DNA of 27,711 bases from Chryseobacterium gleum (GCA_945878835.1 CAMCUG010000004.1:1-27711), one strand, 5' to 3'. Positions 7,797 through 16,429 are shown, counted from the first letter of the stretch. A program made the numbers and translations. The notes: generated by a model not told the origin, from the letters alone.

Positions 7797-8998
7797 TCTT
7801 TCGGACCTTGATTCGGGTTGTTTGGTTTGCCTTTGAAGCGAGGAGGTCTGTTGGCATTTCCTCCAGGCTTGCTGTTGCGATTGCGGTTGTTGTTGTTCGG
7901 CTTCCGCTTTTTATTATCGAAACGAGTTAAACTGTCTTGTCCAACGACCTCAGCAAATTCAACACTTTCAACAATATCTTTCTCTCCAATAAATGTTTGA
8001 ACTTCACCTATCACGTCACCGCGCTTGTTCTTTTCAATAATGTCTTTTACCACATCTGCAGAAAGCGCAAACGGGCCGTCGGTATGCTGTCCTTCGATGG
8101 TATAATAAATAACTTGCTTGAAAATATCTGTTTTGAAATGCGTTGCAATTCCTTTCGGGAGTTTCAATTTCACGTGTGTTGGAGGAAGCATACGAACAGC
8201 TTCAACATATTGATCCAATTCGTAATTCAAACAACACTTCAGCTTTCCACATTGCCCTGCCAGTTTGCCTGGGTTCAATGAAAGCTGCTGATAGCGAGCT
8301 GCGCCGGTAGATACCGACCTGAAGTCAGTTAACCAAGTAGAGCAGCAAAGCTCTCTTCCGCACGAGCCGATTCCGCCAAGACGACCTGCTTCAAGACGAA
8401 GTCCAATCTGGCGCATTTCAATGCGCACCTTGAACTCTTCAGCATACTTGCGAATGAGTTCACGGAAATCTACACGGTCATCGGCCGTGTAGTAAAATAT
8501 CGCGCGGGTTTTATCGCCTTGATATTCCACATCGCTAATTTTCATTTGAAGACCCAGTTCGCGCGATATTTCACGTGAGCGAGTCATAGTGCCGGTTTCC
8601 AACTGACGGGCAGCTTGCCAGATATCGAAGTCTGATTGTACTGCTTTTCGAAGAACGCGTTTCAACTCATAATTGTCTTTGATTTCGCGACGATTCATTT
8701 GAACACGAACCAATTCACCCGCCAGAGAAACAATTCCCACATCGTATCCTGAAGAAGCCTCAACAGCAACCACATCACCTTGAAACAATTCTAAACTTCC
8801 TTTTCTAAAAAAGGCTTTGCGGCCATTTTTAAAACGCGCTTCAACCACGTCAAACGGCTTTAAGCCGTCTGCCAATGGAACTCCTGATAGCCAATCGAAA
8901 ACTTCCTTCTTCCCTGTGCTGCAAGTTCCGCAATTACCATTGCTTTTACAGCCGTTAGGAACGCTCCCATCATTATTTCCACAACTCGAACATCCCAT
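7793..8998 (-). CDS. ricT: PSP1-domain protein RicT (YaaT-like), regulator of RNase Y-type RNA turnover
   Basis: A 401-residue PSP1 protein. In Bacillus the RicT homologue binds iron-sulphur clusters with partners and tunes mRNA processing; the role in Bacteroidota is less known. The core (about 45-290) has the PSP1 fold with YGDKTRAIFYYTADDRVDF-like strands and the cysteine sets GSCGRELCC (C213, C218, C219) and AGQCGKLKCC (C250, C255, C256). A cysteine-rich N-terminal head adds C3, C6, C17, C23 and C26. The last 40 residues are rich in N, K, R, P and G and look disordered and basic, which would suit RNA contact (inference). The stop overlaps the gldH start by 4 bases, a ricT-gldH pairing seen in other Flavobacteriales. 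Confidence 0.92.
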   Translation of the reverse strand: MGCSSCGNNDGSVPNGCKSNGNCGTCSTGKKEVFDWLSGVPLADGLKPFDVVEARFKNGRKAFFRKGSLELFQGDVVAVEASSGYDVGIVSLAGELVRVQMNRREIKDNYELKRVLRKAVQSDFDIWQAARQLETGTMTRSREISRELGLQMKISDVEYQGDKTRAIFYYTADDRVDFRELIRKYAEEFKVRIEMRQIGLRLEAGRLGGIGSCGRELCCSTWLTDFRSVSTGAARYQQLSLNPGKLAGQCGKLKCCLNYELDQYVEAVRMLPPTHVKLKLPKGIATHFKTDIFKQVIYYTIEGQHTDGPFALSADVVKDIIEKNKRGDVIGEVQTFIGEKDIVESVEFAEVVGQDSLTRFDNKKRKPNNNNRNRNSKPGGNANRPPRFKGKPNNPNQGPKE

Positions 8999-9017
8999 GT
9001 TTTCTATTTTATATTCT

Positions 9018-9025
9018 CAAATATA
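9018..9025 (-). promoter_or_regulatory. -7 promoter box for ricT-gldH
   Basis: Read on the - strand the bases are TATATTTG, an exact match to the Bacteroidota -7 element TAnnTTTG. The box lies in the 31-base gap between mutS and ricT and ends about 19 bases before the ricT ATG. No TTG -33 element lies at the usual distance, so the call rests on one box and its position. Confidence 0.35.
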
Positions 9026-9029
9026 CAAA

Positions 9030-11651
9030 TTAGCTCCCCACTATCTTCTTGATCTCATTCAACTTGAACAAAGCTTCAACTGGAGTAAGCGTATTGATAT
9101 CGATTTTTTCTACTTCTTTTTTTATCTGAACCAGGGTAGGATCATCGAGTTGGAAAAAACTTAATTGCATTTTTTCTTTCCCTTGAACACTTCCTGATTT
9201 TCCTTTCCCCGTAGGGGCTTGACCTCTTTTTGTTTCCAATTCGTGAAGCATATCATTCGCGCGATTCACGACCGTTTTCGGCATTCCTGCCAACTGCGCC
9301 ACGTTAATTCCAAAGCTGTGATTGCTTCCACCTTCTTGCAGCTTCCTTCTAAAAACAATTTTTCCTTTCGCCTCAGAAACCGACACGTTGTAGTTTTTAA
9401 TACGCGGAAATAAATTCGTCATATCATTCAACTCGTGGTAGTGGGTTGCGAAAAGTGTCTTCGCTCTGAATTGCTCGTGCTCGTGCAGATATTCCGCAAT
9501 GGCCCATGCAATAGAAACTCCGTCGTAAGTGGAAGTGCCTCGGCCAATCTCATCGAGCAAGATTAAACTTCGATCACTTAAATTATTTAAAATACTCGCG
9601 GTCTCGTTCATTTCAACCATGAAGGTAGATTCACCCGCGCTCATGTTGTCGTTGGCACCCACACGCGTAAACACCTTGTCAACGATGCCCATTCTCACGC
9701 GCTTGGCCGGCACGAAAGAGCCCATCTGCGCCATGAGCACGATGAGTGCTGTTTGACGCAACGCAGCAGACTTACCCGACATATTCGGCCCGGTGATCAT
9801 CATGATCTGCTGCAAATCTCGGTCGAGCATAATATCGTTTGCGATATACGGATCATTCGGCGGAAGGCGCAATTCAATAATGGCGTGTCTTCCTTGTTCG
9901 ATCTCTAATTTATTCTCTTCTGTGAATTCCGGTGCGCAATACTTGTTTGCTATCGCAACCGTTGCGAAAGAAGCCAGCGCATCAATCTCCGCAAGTACGC
10001 GTGCATTCAACTGCATACTCACCAAGTGTGGCAGCGTCTCTTCAATCAACGATTGATAAATCTGATTTTCTAAAATTGAAATCTTGTCTTCAGCACCTGT
10101 AATCTTCGCTTCGTATTCTTTCAGCTCTGGGGTAATGTATCGTTCCGCTTGTGTGACCGTTTGTTTGCGAATCCATTCCGGCGGAACCTTGTCTTTATGC
10201 ATGTTTCGCACTTCCAAATAATATCCGAAAACATTGTTGAAGGAAATCTTCAAGGATGGAATTCCAGTTCGTTCGCTTTCGCGTTCTTGCACCATTTGCA
10301 AATAGTCTTTTCCTGACTTTTGCAAATTCCGCAACTCGTCTAAATCAGCATTCACGCCTTCGGCAATAACAGAACCGCGGTTCAGCGCCATAGGTGCTTC
10401 CGGATTTATTTTTTCGAAAATGTTATTGCACCAATCGGTCAGCGGCTTCAACACGTTGAACAACGCTTGTATCTCTTTGCTGGTTGACTTCGATCCCAAC
10501 GCTTGAATGTGCTCTGCCGTTTGCATGCCTTTCGCTAACTGAAGAAGCTCACGCGGATTCACTCGTCCGGTGGCAATCTTCGAAGCCAATCGTTCAACAT
10601 CGCCAATGGTGTTCAAATGCAAACGAGTTTCGGCTAAAAGCTCTGCATTCTTAACAAAACTTCCAACTACAAACTGACGCTTTTCAATTTGGGTAATATC
10701 TTTTAAAGGCATAAGCACCCAGCGTCGCAAAAGTCTTGCTCCCATAGGGGTGCTCGTATGATTCAACGTATAAAACAGCGTTGCTGTTTCGTCGTAATTC
10801 GAATGCACCAGCTCTAAATTTCGAATGGTGAAACGGTCTAACCAAACAAACGTGTCTTCCTCAATGCGAGAGATTTTTTGAATGTGCTGTGTCTTGTGAT
10901 GTTGTGTATCTTTCAAATAGTGCAACACCGTTCCTGCAGCAATAATACCAAGTTTCAAATCTTCAACACCAAAGCCCTTAAGCGATTTAGTGTCGAATTG
11001 CTTTTGCAAAACTTCTTTCGCGTAGTCCAATGAAAATACCCATTCGTCTATGCGAAACGTAAACCACTTCGTATCTCCAAACGCTTCGCGGAACTGCTGA
11101 TCTTCGTGCTTTTGAAACAACACTTCATTCGGACGAAAACTTTGAAGCAATTTATTAATGTGGGAAGTACTTCCTTCCGCCAAATAAAATTCCCCGGTGG
11201 AAATATCTAGAAAACTAACTCCCGCATGCTGATCTCGCATCACCACCGCAGCCAAAAATTGGTTGTTCGAACTGTCGAATGTTTTCTCGTTATAACTCAC
11301 CGCTGGTGTTACCAATTCGGTAACGCCGCGCTTTACAATTTTCTTGGTAAGCTTCGGATCTTCAAGCTGATCGCAAATGGCCACGCGGTTTCCCGCACGA
11401 ACCAACTTCGGCAAATACGTGTCTAGCGAGTGGTGAGGGAACCCGGCTAACTCTATGTAAGTTCCAACGCCGTTTTTTCGCTTGGTTAATGTAATTCCTA
11501 AAATACGTGAAGCGGCAATCGCGTCTGATCCGAACGTTTCATAAAAATCGCCGACACGAAACAACAAAAGCGCATCTGGATACTGCGCCTTAATCTCGTT
11601 GAATTGTTTCATGAGTGGTGTTTCCACCACCGTCGATTTTTCTTCCGTCAT
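9030..11651 (-). CDS. mutS: DNA mismatch repair protein MutS
   Basis: A full-length MutS1 of 873 residues that recognises mismatches and small loops and starts repair with MutL. The mismatch-reading motif GDFYE gives F36 and E38. The C-terminal ABC-type ATPase has Walker A TGPNMSGKS with K627, the Walker B aspartate and glutamate D700-E701 in LLDEIGRGTSTYDG, and the FATHYHEL switch. The C-terminal tail with a helix-turn-helix ending is present. The start is fixed by the position after clpX: the clpX stop and the mutS ATG are separated by a single base, so the two are in one transcript with probable coupled translation. Nothing suggests damage. Confidence 0.98.
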   Translation of the reverse strand: MTEEKSTVVETPLMKQFNEIKAQYPDALLLFRVGDFYETFGSDAIAASRILGITLTKRKNGVGTYIELAGFPHHSLDTYLPKLVRAGNRVAICDQLEDPKLTKKIVKRGVTELVTPAVSYNEKTFDSSNNQFLAAVVMRDQHAGVSFLDISTGEFYLAEGSTSHINKLLQSFRPNEVLFQKHEDQQFREAFGDTKWFTFRIDEWVFSLDYAKEVLQKQFDTKSLKGFGVEDLKLGIIAAGTVLHYLKDTQHHKTQHIQKISRIEEDTFVWLDRFTIRNLELVHSNYDETATLFYTLNHTSTPMGARLLRRWVLMPLKDITQIEKRQFVVGSFVKNAELLAETRLHLNTIGDVERLASKIATGRVNPRELLQLAKGMQTAEHIQALGSKSTSKEIQALFNVLKPLTDWCNNIFEKINPEAPMALNRGSVIAEGVNADLDELRNLQKSGKDYLQMVQERESERTGIPSLKISFNNVFGYYLEVRNMHKDKVPPEWIRKQTVTQAERYITPELKEYEAKITGAEDKISILENQIYQSLIEETLPHLVSMQLNARVLAEIDALASFATVAIANKYCAPEFTEENKLEIEQGRHAIIELRLPPNDPYIANDIMLDRDLQQIMMITGPNMSGKSAALRQTALIVLMAQMGSFVPAKRVRMGIVDKVFTRVGANDNMSAGESTFMVEMNETASILNNLSDRSLILLDEIGRGTSTYDGVSIAWAIAEYLHEHEQFRAKTLFATHYHELNDMTNLFPRIKNYNVSVSEAKGKIVFRRKLQEGGSNHSFGINVAQLAGMPKTVVNRANDMLHELETKRGQAPTGKGKSGSVQGKEKMQLSFFQLDDPTLVQIKKEVEKIDINTLTPVEALFKLNEIKKIVGS

Positions 11652-11652
11652 T

Positions 11653-12882
11653 TTACGCCACCTTCAATTGACTCAATTTCGAACTTTCGAATTTATCTCG
11701 CGCGTAAGCTAATGTTACTTTGAATTCTTTTTCTTCCGTTTGATTCGGGATTTCAAACATTAAATCCAACAAGATAGCCTCGCAGATTGAACGCAATCCC
11801 CGCGCCCCCAATTTGTATGTCATTGCTTTTTCAACAATATAATCCAATACTTTTTTCTCGAAAGAAAGTTTCACCCCGTCCATTTCAAACAACTTCACAT
11901 ACTGCTTCACCAACGCGTTTTTCGGTTCAGTGAGAATTCTTCTCAATGCCGATTCGTCTAGCGGGCTTAGAAACGTTAATACCGGGAAGCGACCAATTAA
12001 TTCAGGAATTAATCCGAACTGTTTCAAATCGGCTGGAGCAATGTATTGCAACCATCCGCCTTGTTCTTCAACCGTAAATGCATTGCGATATCCGATGCTC
12101 GCTGTGTTCATGCGGCGCTCAATGTGCTTGTCAATTCCATCGAACGCACCTCCACAAACAAACAAAATATTCTTGGTGTCAATTTGAATCATCTTCTGCT
12201 CCGGGTGCTTTCTTCCTCCCTGCGGTGGAACGCTCACCGTTGCTCCTTCCAGCAATTTCAACAATGCTTGTTGAACCCCCTCGCCACTTACGTCTCGCGT
12301 AATGCTTGGGTTGTCGCTCTTGCGCGCAATCTTATCTATTTCATCAATGAATACAATCCCGCGTTCTGCCTTTTGCACATCGAAGTCTGCGCTTTGCAGA
12401 AGTCTAGAAAGAATACTCTCCACGTCTTCACCAACGTAGCCCGCTTGAGTAAGAACCGTTGCGTCTGCAATGCAAAACGGAACGTTCAACATCTTCGCAA
12501 TGGTTTTTGCTAAAAGGGTTTTTCCTGTTCCGGTTTCACCAACCAAAACAATATTCGATTTTTCAATTTCAACCTCATCGTCTAGCTTCCCTGCCGCATG
12601 CTGCGCCAAACGCTTGTAATGATTGTACACTGCAACGCTCAAAACCTTCTTGGCTTCGTCTTGACCAATGATGTATTCATTTAAGAAATCTCTGATTTGA
12701 ATCGGCTTCATTAATTCCGAAGTGCTGAATTCTTCCTTCGGAACAACAGCTTCTTCTTTGACAATCTCGTTGGCTTGTCTCGCGCAGTCGTCGCATATGT
12801 GTCCAGAAACACCCGCAATGAGAACATTCACCTCGCTCTTTTTTCTTCCACAAAACGAGCAGTTAATCTCTAGTTTGGCCAT
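11653..12882 (-). CDS. clpX: ATP-dependent Clp protease ATP-binding subunit ClpX
   Basis: The AAA+ unfoldase that feeds substrates to ClpP, 409 residues. The N-terminal zinc-binding domain has C8, C11, C30 and C33 (CSFCGRK and CDDC). The ATPase domain carries Walker A GETGTGKT with K121, Walker B FIDEID with D180-E181, the GYVGEDVE pore-loop region, the arginine finger region near ELIGRFPVL, and the GARGLRSI sensor 2 segment. Length is normal. It is separated from clpP by priA here, whereas the two are usually adjacent. A good -7 box lies just upstream, so it may have its own promoter, shared with mutS. Confidence 0.98.
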   Translation of the reverse strand: MAKLEINCSFCGRKKSEVNVLIAGVSGHICDDCARQANEIVKEEAVVPKEEFSTSELMKPIQIRDFLNEYIIGQDEAKKVLSVAVYNHYKRLAQHAAGKLDDEVEIEKSNIVLVGETGTGKTLLAKTIAKMLNVPFCIADATVLTQAGYVGEDVESILSRLLQSADFDVQKAERGIVFIDEIDKIARKSDNPSITRDVSGEGVQQALLKLLEGATVSVPPQGGRKHPEQKMIQIDTKNILFVCGGAFDGIDKHIERRMNTASIGYRNAFTVEEQGGWLQYIAPADLKQFGLIPELIGRFPVLTFLSPLDESALRRILTEPKNALVKQYVKLFEMDGVKLSFEKKVLDYIVEKAMTYKLGARGLRSICEAILLDLMFEIPNQTEEKEFKVTLAYARDKFESSKLSQLKVA

Positions 12883-12898
12883 CTTTAATTCTTTCCAA

Positions 12899-12906
12899 CA
12901 AAGGTA
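12899..12906 (-). promoter_or_regulatory. -7 promoter box for clpX-mutS
   Basis: Read on the - strand this is TACCTTTG, an exact match to TAnnTTTG, in the 39-base gap between priA and clpX. It ends 16 bases before the clpX ATG. I see no TTG at the expected -33 spacing, so strength is uncertain. Confidence 0.4.
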
Positions 12907-12921
12907 ATGAAAGTCGGCTGT

Positions 12922-15381
12922 TTACATAGGGTCTACGTCAATAGACACGCGAACCATTTTGTATTTCTGCTGAGACGTGAGCGATTGGGAACAATCTATG
13001 AGATATCGTTTCACTTGCGCGGGTGTTGTTTCATTCGGAATTCGAATCCAAAATTGTTGAATGTAATAGTTGTTCACGCGTCCAATGGCGGGCGTTTCGG
13101 GGCCTGTATAATTTCCGAATAACGATTTGAAAAACCACGTTCCAAGTTCTGCTGCTGCGCTAAGCACCGCTCCTTGTTCCTTGTGTTTCAAGGTAAGCTT
13201 TATCATGCGCGTAAACGGCGGATACCTAAACTGCTTGCGTTCTGCCAACTCCAGCGCGAAAAATTGTCCGTACAGATTGTTTTCTATCAACGGAAAAACC
13301 CAATGTTCAGGAGCGTACGTTTGAATAAGCACACGCCCGCGTTCTTCGCGTCTTCCACTTCTTCCCGCAACCTGAACCATCATCTGAAACGCGCGTTCTA
13401 TCGAGCGAAAGTCGGGGTGCTTCAACATGCGATCGGCATTCAGTATGCCTACCAAATGAACGTTGCTAAAGTCTAGCCCCTTCGTCACCATCTGCGTTCC
13501 AATGAGCACATCGGTCATTCCGCTTTCGAATTCCGAAATAATTTTATGGTGCGCATTCTTTCCCTTTGCAACGTCTAAGTCCATGCGCGAAATTCGAAGA
13601 TGCGACAAACACTCGCCCAACTCTTCCTCTATTCGTTCCGTTCCTGCGCCCAACATTTTGAATGCGTTCGCTCCGCAAGACGGACATTGCTGAACAGGAA
13701 TTTCATGATGACCGCAATAGTGACAGCGCAGTTCATGATGAAATTTATGATAGGTCAAACTCACGTCACAGTTCTTGCACTCGGGCGTATAATGACACAT
13801 TTCGCATTCCCACAAAGGCGTGTATCCACGGCGGTTCTGGAACAAAATAACTTGCTTTCTCGCCTTTACAGTTGAGTCTATAGCCTCCAATAAAACCGAA
13901 GAAAAAACACCCTGCATTCGCTTCGCTTGCAACTCTGAGCGCAGGTTTACAAAATCTATTTTCGGTTGAACGGCATTGCCGTACCGCTCGAACATTTCAA
14001 CCAGCTGATATTTTTTTTGTGTCGCATTGAAGTACGATTCCAACGAAGGCGTTGCGCTTCCCAAAACCACTTGCGCATTTGATAAAACACTTAGTTTAAT
14101 GGCTGTGTCTCGCGCGTGATAACGTGGAGCTGGATCCTGTTGCTTGAACGTTCCTTCGTGCTCTTCGTCTACGATGATTAATCCTAAATTTTCAAATGGA
14201 AGAAACACGCCTGAACGTGCACCCAGTACGATGTCGAATCTATGCAATTCTGAATGAACCCGATGCCAAACTTCTGTGCGTTCATGGGTGCTGTAGCCGC
14301 TGTGGTAAATCCCCACGCGAACGCCAAAAAACCGTTGAATGCGATCTATCAAATGCGAAGTCAGTGCTATCTCAGGAACCAACAACAACACTTGTTTTCC
14401 TTGTTGAAGCTGCTCTTGCATGAGGTGCAAATACACTTCTGTTTTTCCGGAAGAAGTAACTCCGTGCAGCAGCGTAACTCCTGAATGAGATTTGATTTTC
14501 TCAAATGCACTTTGTTGCAATTCACTCAAAACTGGCAGTGGAAGAAGTTCGTAATCTCCGCTTATCATACGCAATTCAGAGCGTTCTTCTATTGCAAGAA
14601 TTCCCTTTTTCACCAAAGCAGAAACAGCAGAAGCGCCTGTCTTCGATTGAATTTCAAGCTCCTTCTTCTTTAAAGATTCTCCGCTCTTTCCGTCCCATTT
14701 GCTCATTTGCAAAAACGTCATCAACACTTGAATTTGCTTGTCCGCATTGCGTTTTTCCAAAGACGAAAAATGTTGTTGCAACTGCTCGTCGGTATTTCCG
14801 TTTTCTCCTAAACTCACATAAGAAACTCGCTTCGGAATGAACTTCTCTTTCACTTCTTCGAACGACGCAATGGCGTTCTTCTTCAATAGATTTTTTAATG
14901 TAGAATGAATGGAAACTTTCGGCAATGCGTGTTGAATGTCTTTCGACATAACGCCCATTCCGCGGTCTTTTTCAACAATCACATCTAAAACCGAACGTTC
15001 ATTCGGTGTTAGTTCAACAGACAAATCTTTTGTTGTGTAAACCGTTTCACTCGATAGTTTCAATCCACTTGGAAGAGCTGCCGTCATAACTTCTCCGAGC
15101 GTGCAAGCATAGTATTTCGCTATCCAGTCCCACAATTTCAGTTGTGTTTCTGAAACTACCGGAACGTCGTCTAGCACTTCTTCGAAATACTTTGCCGCAT
15201 AGTCTTGCGGAACTTCTTCGTGAACGCGCCAAACGATTCCGGTGTAACGTTTCGATTTTCCTAACGGCACAACAACGCGAACCCCTTGCCGAACATGGCT
15301 CTCCCAGGCTACAGGAACCCTGTAGGTAAGCACTTGCGGAAGCGCCAACGGGACAACAACATCAACAAAAAAAGTCTTCAT
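12922..15381 (-). CDS. priA: Primosomal protein N', replication restart helicase PriA
   Basis: An 819-residue superfamily 2 DNA helicase that reloads the replisome at stalled forks. The N-terminal DNA-binding domain starts FVDVVVPLALPQVLTYRVP, typical of PriA. The helicase core has Walker A GVTSSGKTE with K313 and the DEEH box at 405-408, then HARDTAI and GSATPSLE motifs. The zinc-binding insertion at about 525-575 holds the CEMC, CKNC, CHYC and CPSC pairs. The C-terminal GRSGRREERGRVLIQT block is intact. The ATG at 15381 gives the expected N-terminus. It sits between clpP and clpX, an order I do not regard as common. A perfect 12-base-pair palindrome lies in the gap to clpP. Confidence 0.97.
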   Translation of the reverse strand: MKTFFVDVVVPLALPQVLTYRVPVAWESHVRQGVRVVVPLGKSKRYTGIVWRVHEEVPQDYAAKYFEEVLDDVPVVSETQLKLWDWIAKYYACTLGEVMTAALPSGLKLSSETVYTTKDLSVELTPNERSVLDVIVEKDRGMGVMSKDIQHALPKVSIHSTLKNLLKKNAIASFEEVKEKFIPKRVSYVSLGENGNTDEQLQQHFSSLEKRNADKQIQVLMTFLQMSKWDGKSGESLKKKELEIQSKTGASAVSALVKKGILAIEERSELRMISGDYELLPLPVLSELQQSAFEKIKSHSGVTLLHGVTSSGKTEVYLHLMQEQLQQGKQVLLLVPEIALTSHLIDRIQRFFGVRVGIYHSGYSTHERTEVWHRVHSELHRFDIVLGARSGVFLPFENLGLIIVDEEHEGTFKQQDPAPRYHARDTAIKLSVLSNAQVVLGSATPSLESYFNATQKKYQLVEMFERYGNAVQPKIDFVNLRSELQAKRMQGVFSSVLLEAIDSTVKARKQVILFQNRRGYTPLWECEMCHYTPECKNCDVSLTYHKFHHELRCHYCGHHEIPVQQCPSCGANAFKMLGAGTERIEEELGECLSHLRISRMDLDVAKGKNAHHKIISEFESGMTDVLIGTQMVTKGLDFSNVHLVGILNADRMLKHPDFRSIERAFQMMVQVAGRSGRREERGRVLIQTYAPEHWVFPLIENNLYGQFFALELAERKQFRYPPFTRMIKLTLKHKEQGAVLSAAAELGTWFFKSLFGNYTGPETPAIGRVNNYYIQQFWIRIPNETTPAQVKRYLIDCSQSLTSQQKYKMVRVSIDVDPM

Positions 15382-15394
15382 AGTCTATAAACAA

Positions 15395-15421
15395 GTAGAG
15401 ACACGAAGGTCGTGTCTCTAC
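15395..15421. repeat. Perfect short palindrome, probable dispersed repeat or terminator
   Basis: Arms GTAGAGACACGA (15395-15406) and TCGTGTCTCTAC (15410-15421) are perfect complements around the loop AGG. It sits in the 60-base gap between clpP and priA on the - strand. On that strand the hairpin is followed by TTGTTTATAG, a poor T tract. The GTAGAGAC...GTCTCTAC ends match a family of highly repeated short palindromes that I recall from intergenic regions of Bacteroidota and cyanobacteria; this is from memory, not a search. Confidence 0.7.
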
Positions 15422-15441
15422 TATAATTGGGGTTGAAATTC

Positions 15442-16122
15442 TTATACTTTTCTTTCTAAAACTTCGTCAATCATTCCGTACTCTTTGGCTTCAGAAGCAA
15501 TCATCCAATAATCACGATCGCTGTCTGCCCATACTTGATCATACGTCTTACCGCTGTGTGTAGCAATAATATCATACAACTCTTTCTTCAATTTTTGAAT
15601 TTCACGTGCCGTGATTTCAATATCAGAAGCTTGTCCGCGCGCGCCTCCTAGAGGTTGGTGAATCATAACGCGAGAGTGCTTCAATCCAGTGCGTTTTCCT
15701 GCTTGACCAGCACACAACAAAACAGCTCCCATAGAAGCAGCCATACCTGTGCAAATCGTTGCAACGTCTGGATTGATGTATTGCATGGTGTCGTAGATAC
15801 CTAGACCTGCGTATACACTTCCTCCTGGAGAGTTAATGTAAATCTGAATGTCTTTTTTAGAATCTGTGCTTTCTAAAAACAACAACTGCGCTTGAATAAT
15901 ATTCGCAATATAGTCATCGATTTCAGTTCCCAAGAAAATAATTCTATCAGCCATCAAACGAGAAAACACATCTACCTCACGGAAAGGCATGTGACGCTCT
16001 TCAATAACTGTTCTTGTCATGTTCTCTGGACCATACATGTGAGAGATCACATCGTTCACCACTGTGCTATTGATACCTAGATGACCAGTAGCGTATTTTT
16101 TAAATTCTTTGCGTTCAAACAT
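15442..16122 (-). CDS. clpP: ATP-dependent Clp protease proteolytic subunit
   Basis: The serine peptidase of the Clp complex, 226 residues, which forms the double heptameric chamber used with ClpX. The catalytic triad is visible: S130 in GMAASMGA, H155 in RVMIHQPLGG, and D204 in SDRDYWM. The oligomer-contact region INSPGGSVYAGLGIYDTM is standard. An N-terminal stretch of about 45 residues before RLMADRIIFLG suggests a longer propeptide than in E. coli, common in Bacteroidota. The trigger factor gene, often upstream of clpP, is replaced here by a DUF1653 gene and dnaG. An 18-base palindrome lies just upstream next to a promoter box. Confidence 0.97.
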   Translation of the reverse strand: MFERKEFKKYATGHLGINSTVVNDVISHMYGPENMTRTVIEERHMPFREVDVFSRLMADRIIFLGTEIDDYIANIIQAQLLFLESTDSKKDIQIYINSPGGSVYAGLGIYDTMQYINPDVATICTGMAASMGAVLLCAGQAGKRTGLKHSRVMIHQPLGGARGQASDIEITAREIQKLKKELYDIIATHSGKTYDQVWADSDRDYWMIASEAKEYGMIDEVLERKV

Positions 16123-16138
16123 ATCGTAATATTTGTGT

Positions 16139-16146
16139 CGAAGATA
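16139..16146 (-). promoter_or_regulatory. -7 promoter box for clpP
   Basis: On the - strand this reads TATCTTCG, a match to the TAnnTTCG variant of the Bacteroidota -7 element. It ends 16 bases before the clpP ATG. There is no TTG at 17-23 bases upstream. The place where it would sit is occupied by the perfect palindrome at 16151-16168, so the promoter may depend on, or be blocked by, a factor bound there. Confidence 0.4.
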
Positions 16147-16150
16147 CAGC

Positions 16151-16168
16151 GGTTTTCAATTGAAAACC
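16151..16168. promoter_or_regulatory. 18-base perfect palindrome at the clpP promoter
   Basis: GGTTTTCAATTGAAAACC is its own reverse complement over all 18 bases. It lies 4 bases upstream of the clpP -7 box and covers the expected -33 region, which is where an operator for a dimeric repressor or activator would sit. Read as RNA it could only form a 7-base-pair hairpin with an AATT loop, and no T tract follows, so a terminator for the upstream DUF1653 gene is less likely. Confidence 0.45.
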
Positions 16169-16195
16169 TCCCCTTCAGACGTTAGACTTTTCAAC

Positions 16196-16420
16196 TTATT
16201 CAATAACTTCAAAACGCTTGAACTTAATGCGTCCAAGTTCACACTCGTCTTCCCACATAGCAAGCGGACGGGCGTATACAGAGCCAAAAGGAATGGATTT
16301 ATAAACAACCAAGGCCTCTTGGTTTTCACTGTGATTCGCTAGCGTAATAATTTCATAAACCCCTCCTTTGTAATGCTTCCAACGCTCACCTGGCATTGGG
16401 TATCTCATCGCTTTTTCCAT
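16196..16420 (-). CDS. DUF1653 domain protein
   Basis: A 74-residue cytoplasmic protein made of a single DUF1653 domain, a small beta-rich family of unknown function. The typical features are an N-terminal PGERWKHYKGGVYEI segment, a central ALVVYKSIPFGSVYARPLAMW block with the conserved tyrosine and tryptophan, and an acidic to basic C-terminal turn. The start at 16420 gives MEKAMRY; M5 is an equally good start by homology. It lies 9 bases after dnaG, so it is most likely transcribed with dnaG, and about 70 bases before clpP, which has its own promoter box. Its function is not known. Confidence 0.85.
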   Translation of the reverse strand: MEKAMRYPMPGERWKHYKGGVYEIITLANHSENQEALVVYKSIPFGSVYARPLAMWEDECELGRIKFKRFEVIE

Positions 16421-16429
16421 GTTCTTGTT

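Noticed and set aside
9771..9797. Serine in the MutS Walker A (GPNMSGKS instead of GPNMGGKS) as a defect
   Set aside because: The catalytic lysine K627 and following serine are intact, and this variant is, as recalled, common in Bacteroidota MutS.
12046..12513. A 155-codon open frame on the + strand opposite clpX
   Set aside because: Antisense shadow of clpX with a cysteine- and histidine-rich, low-plausibility translation.
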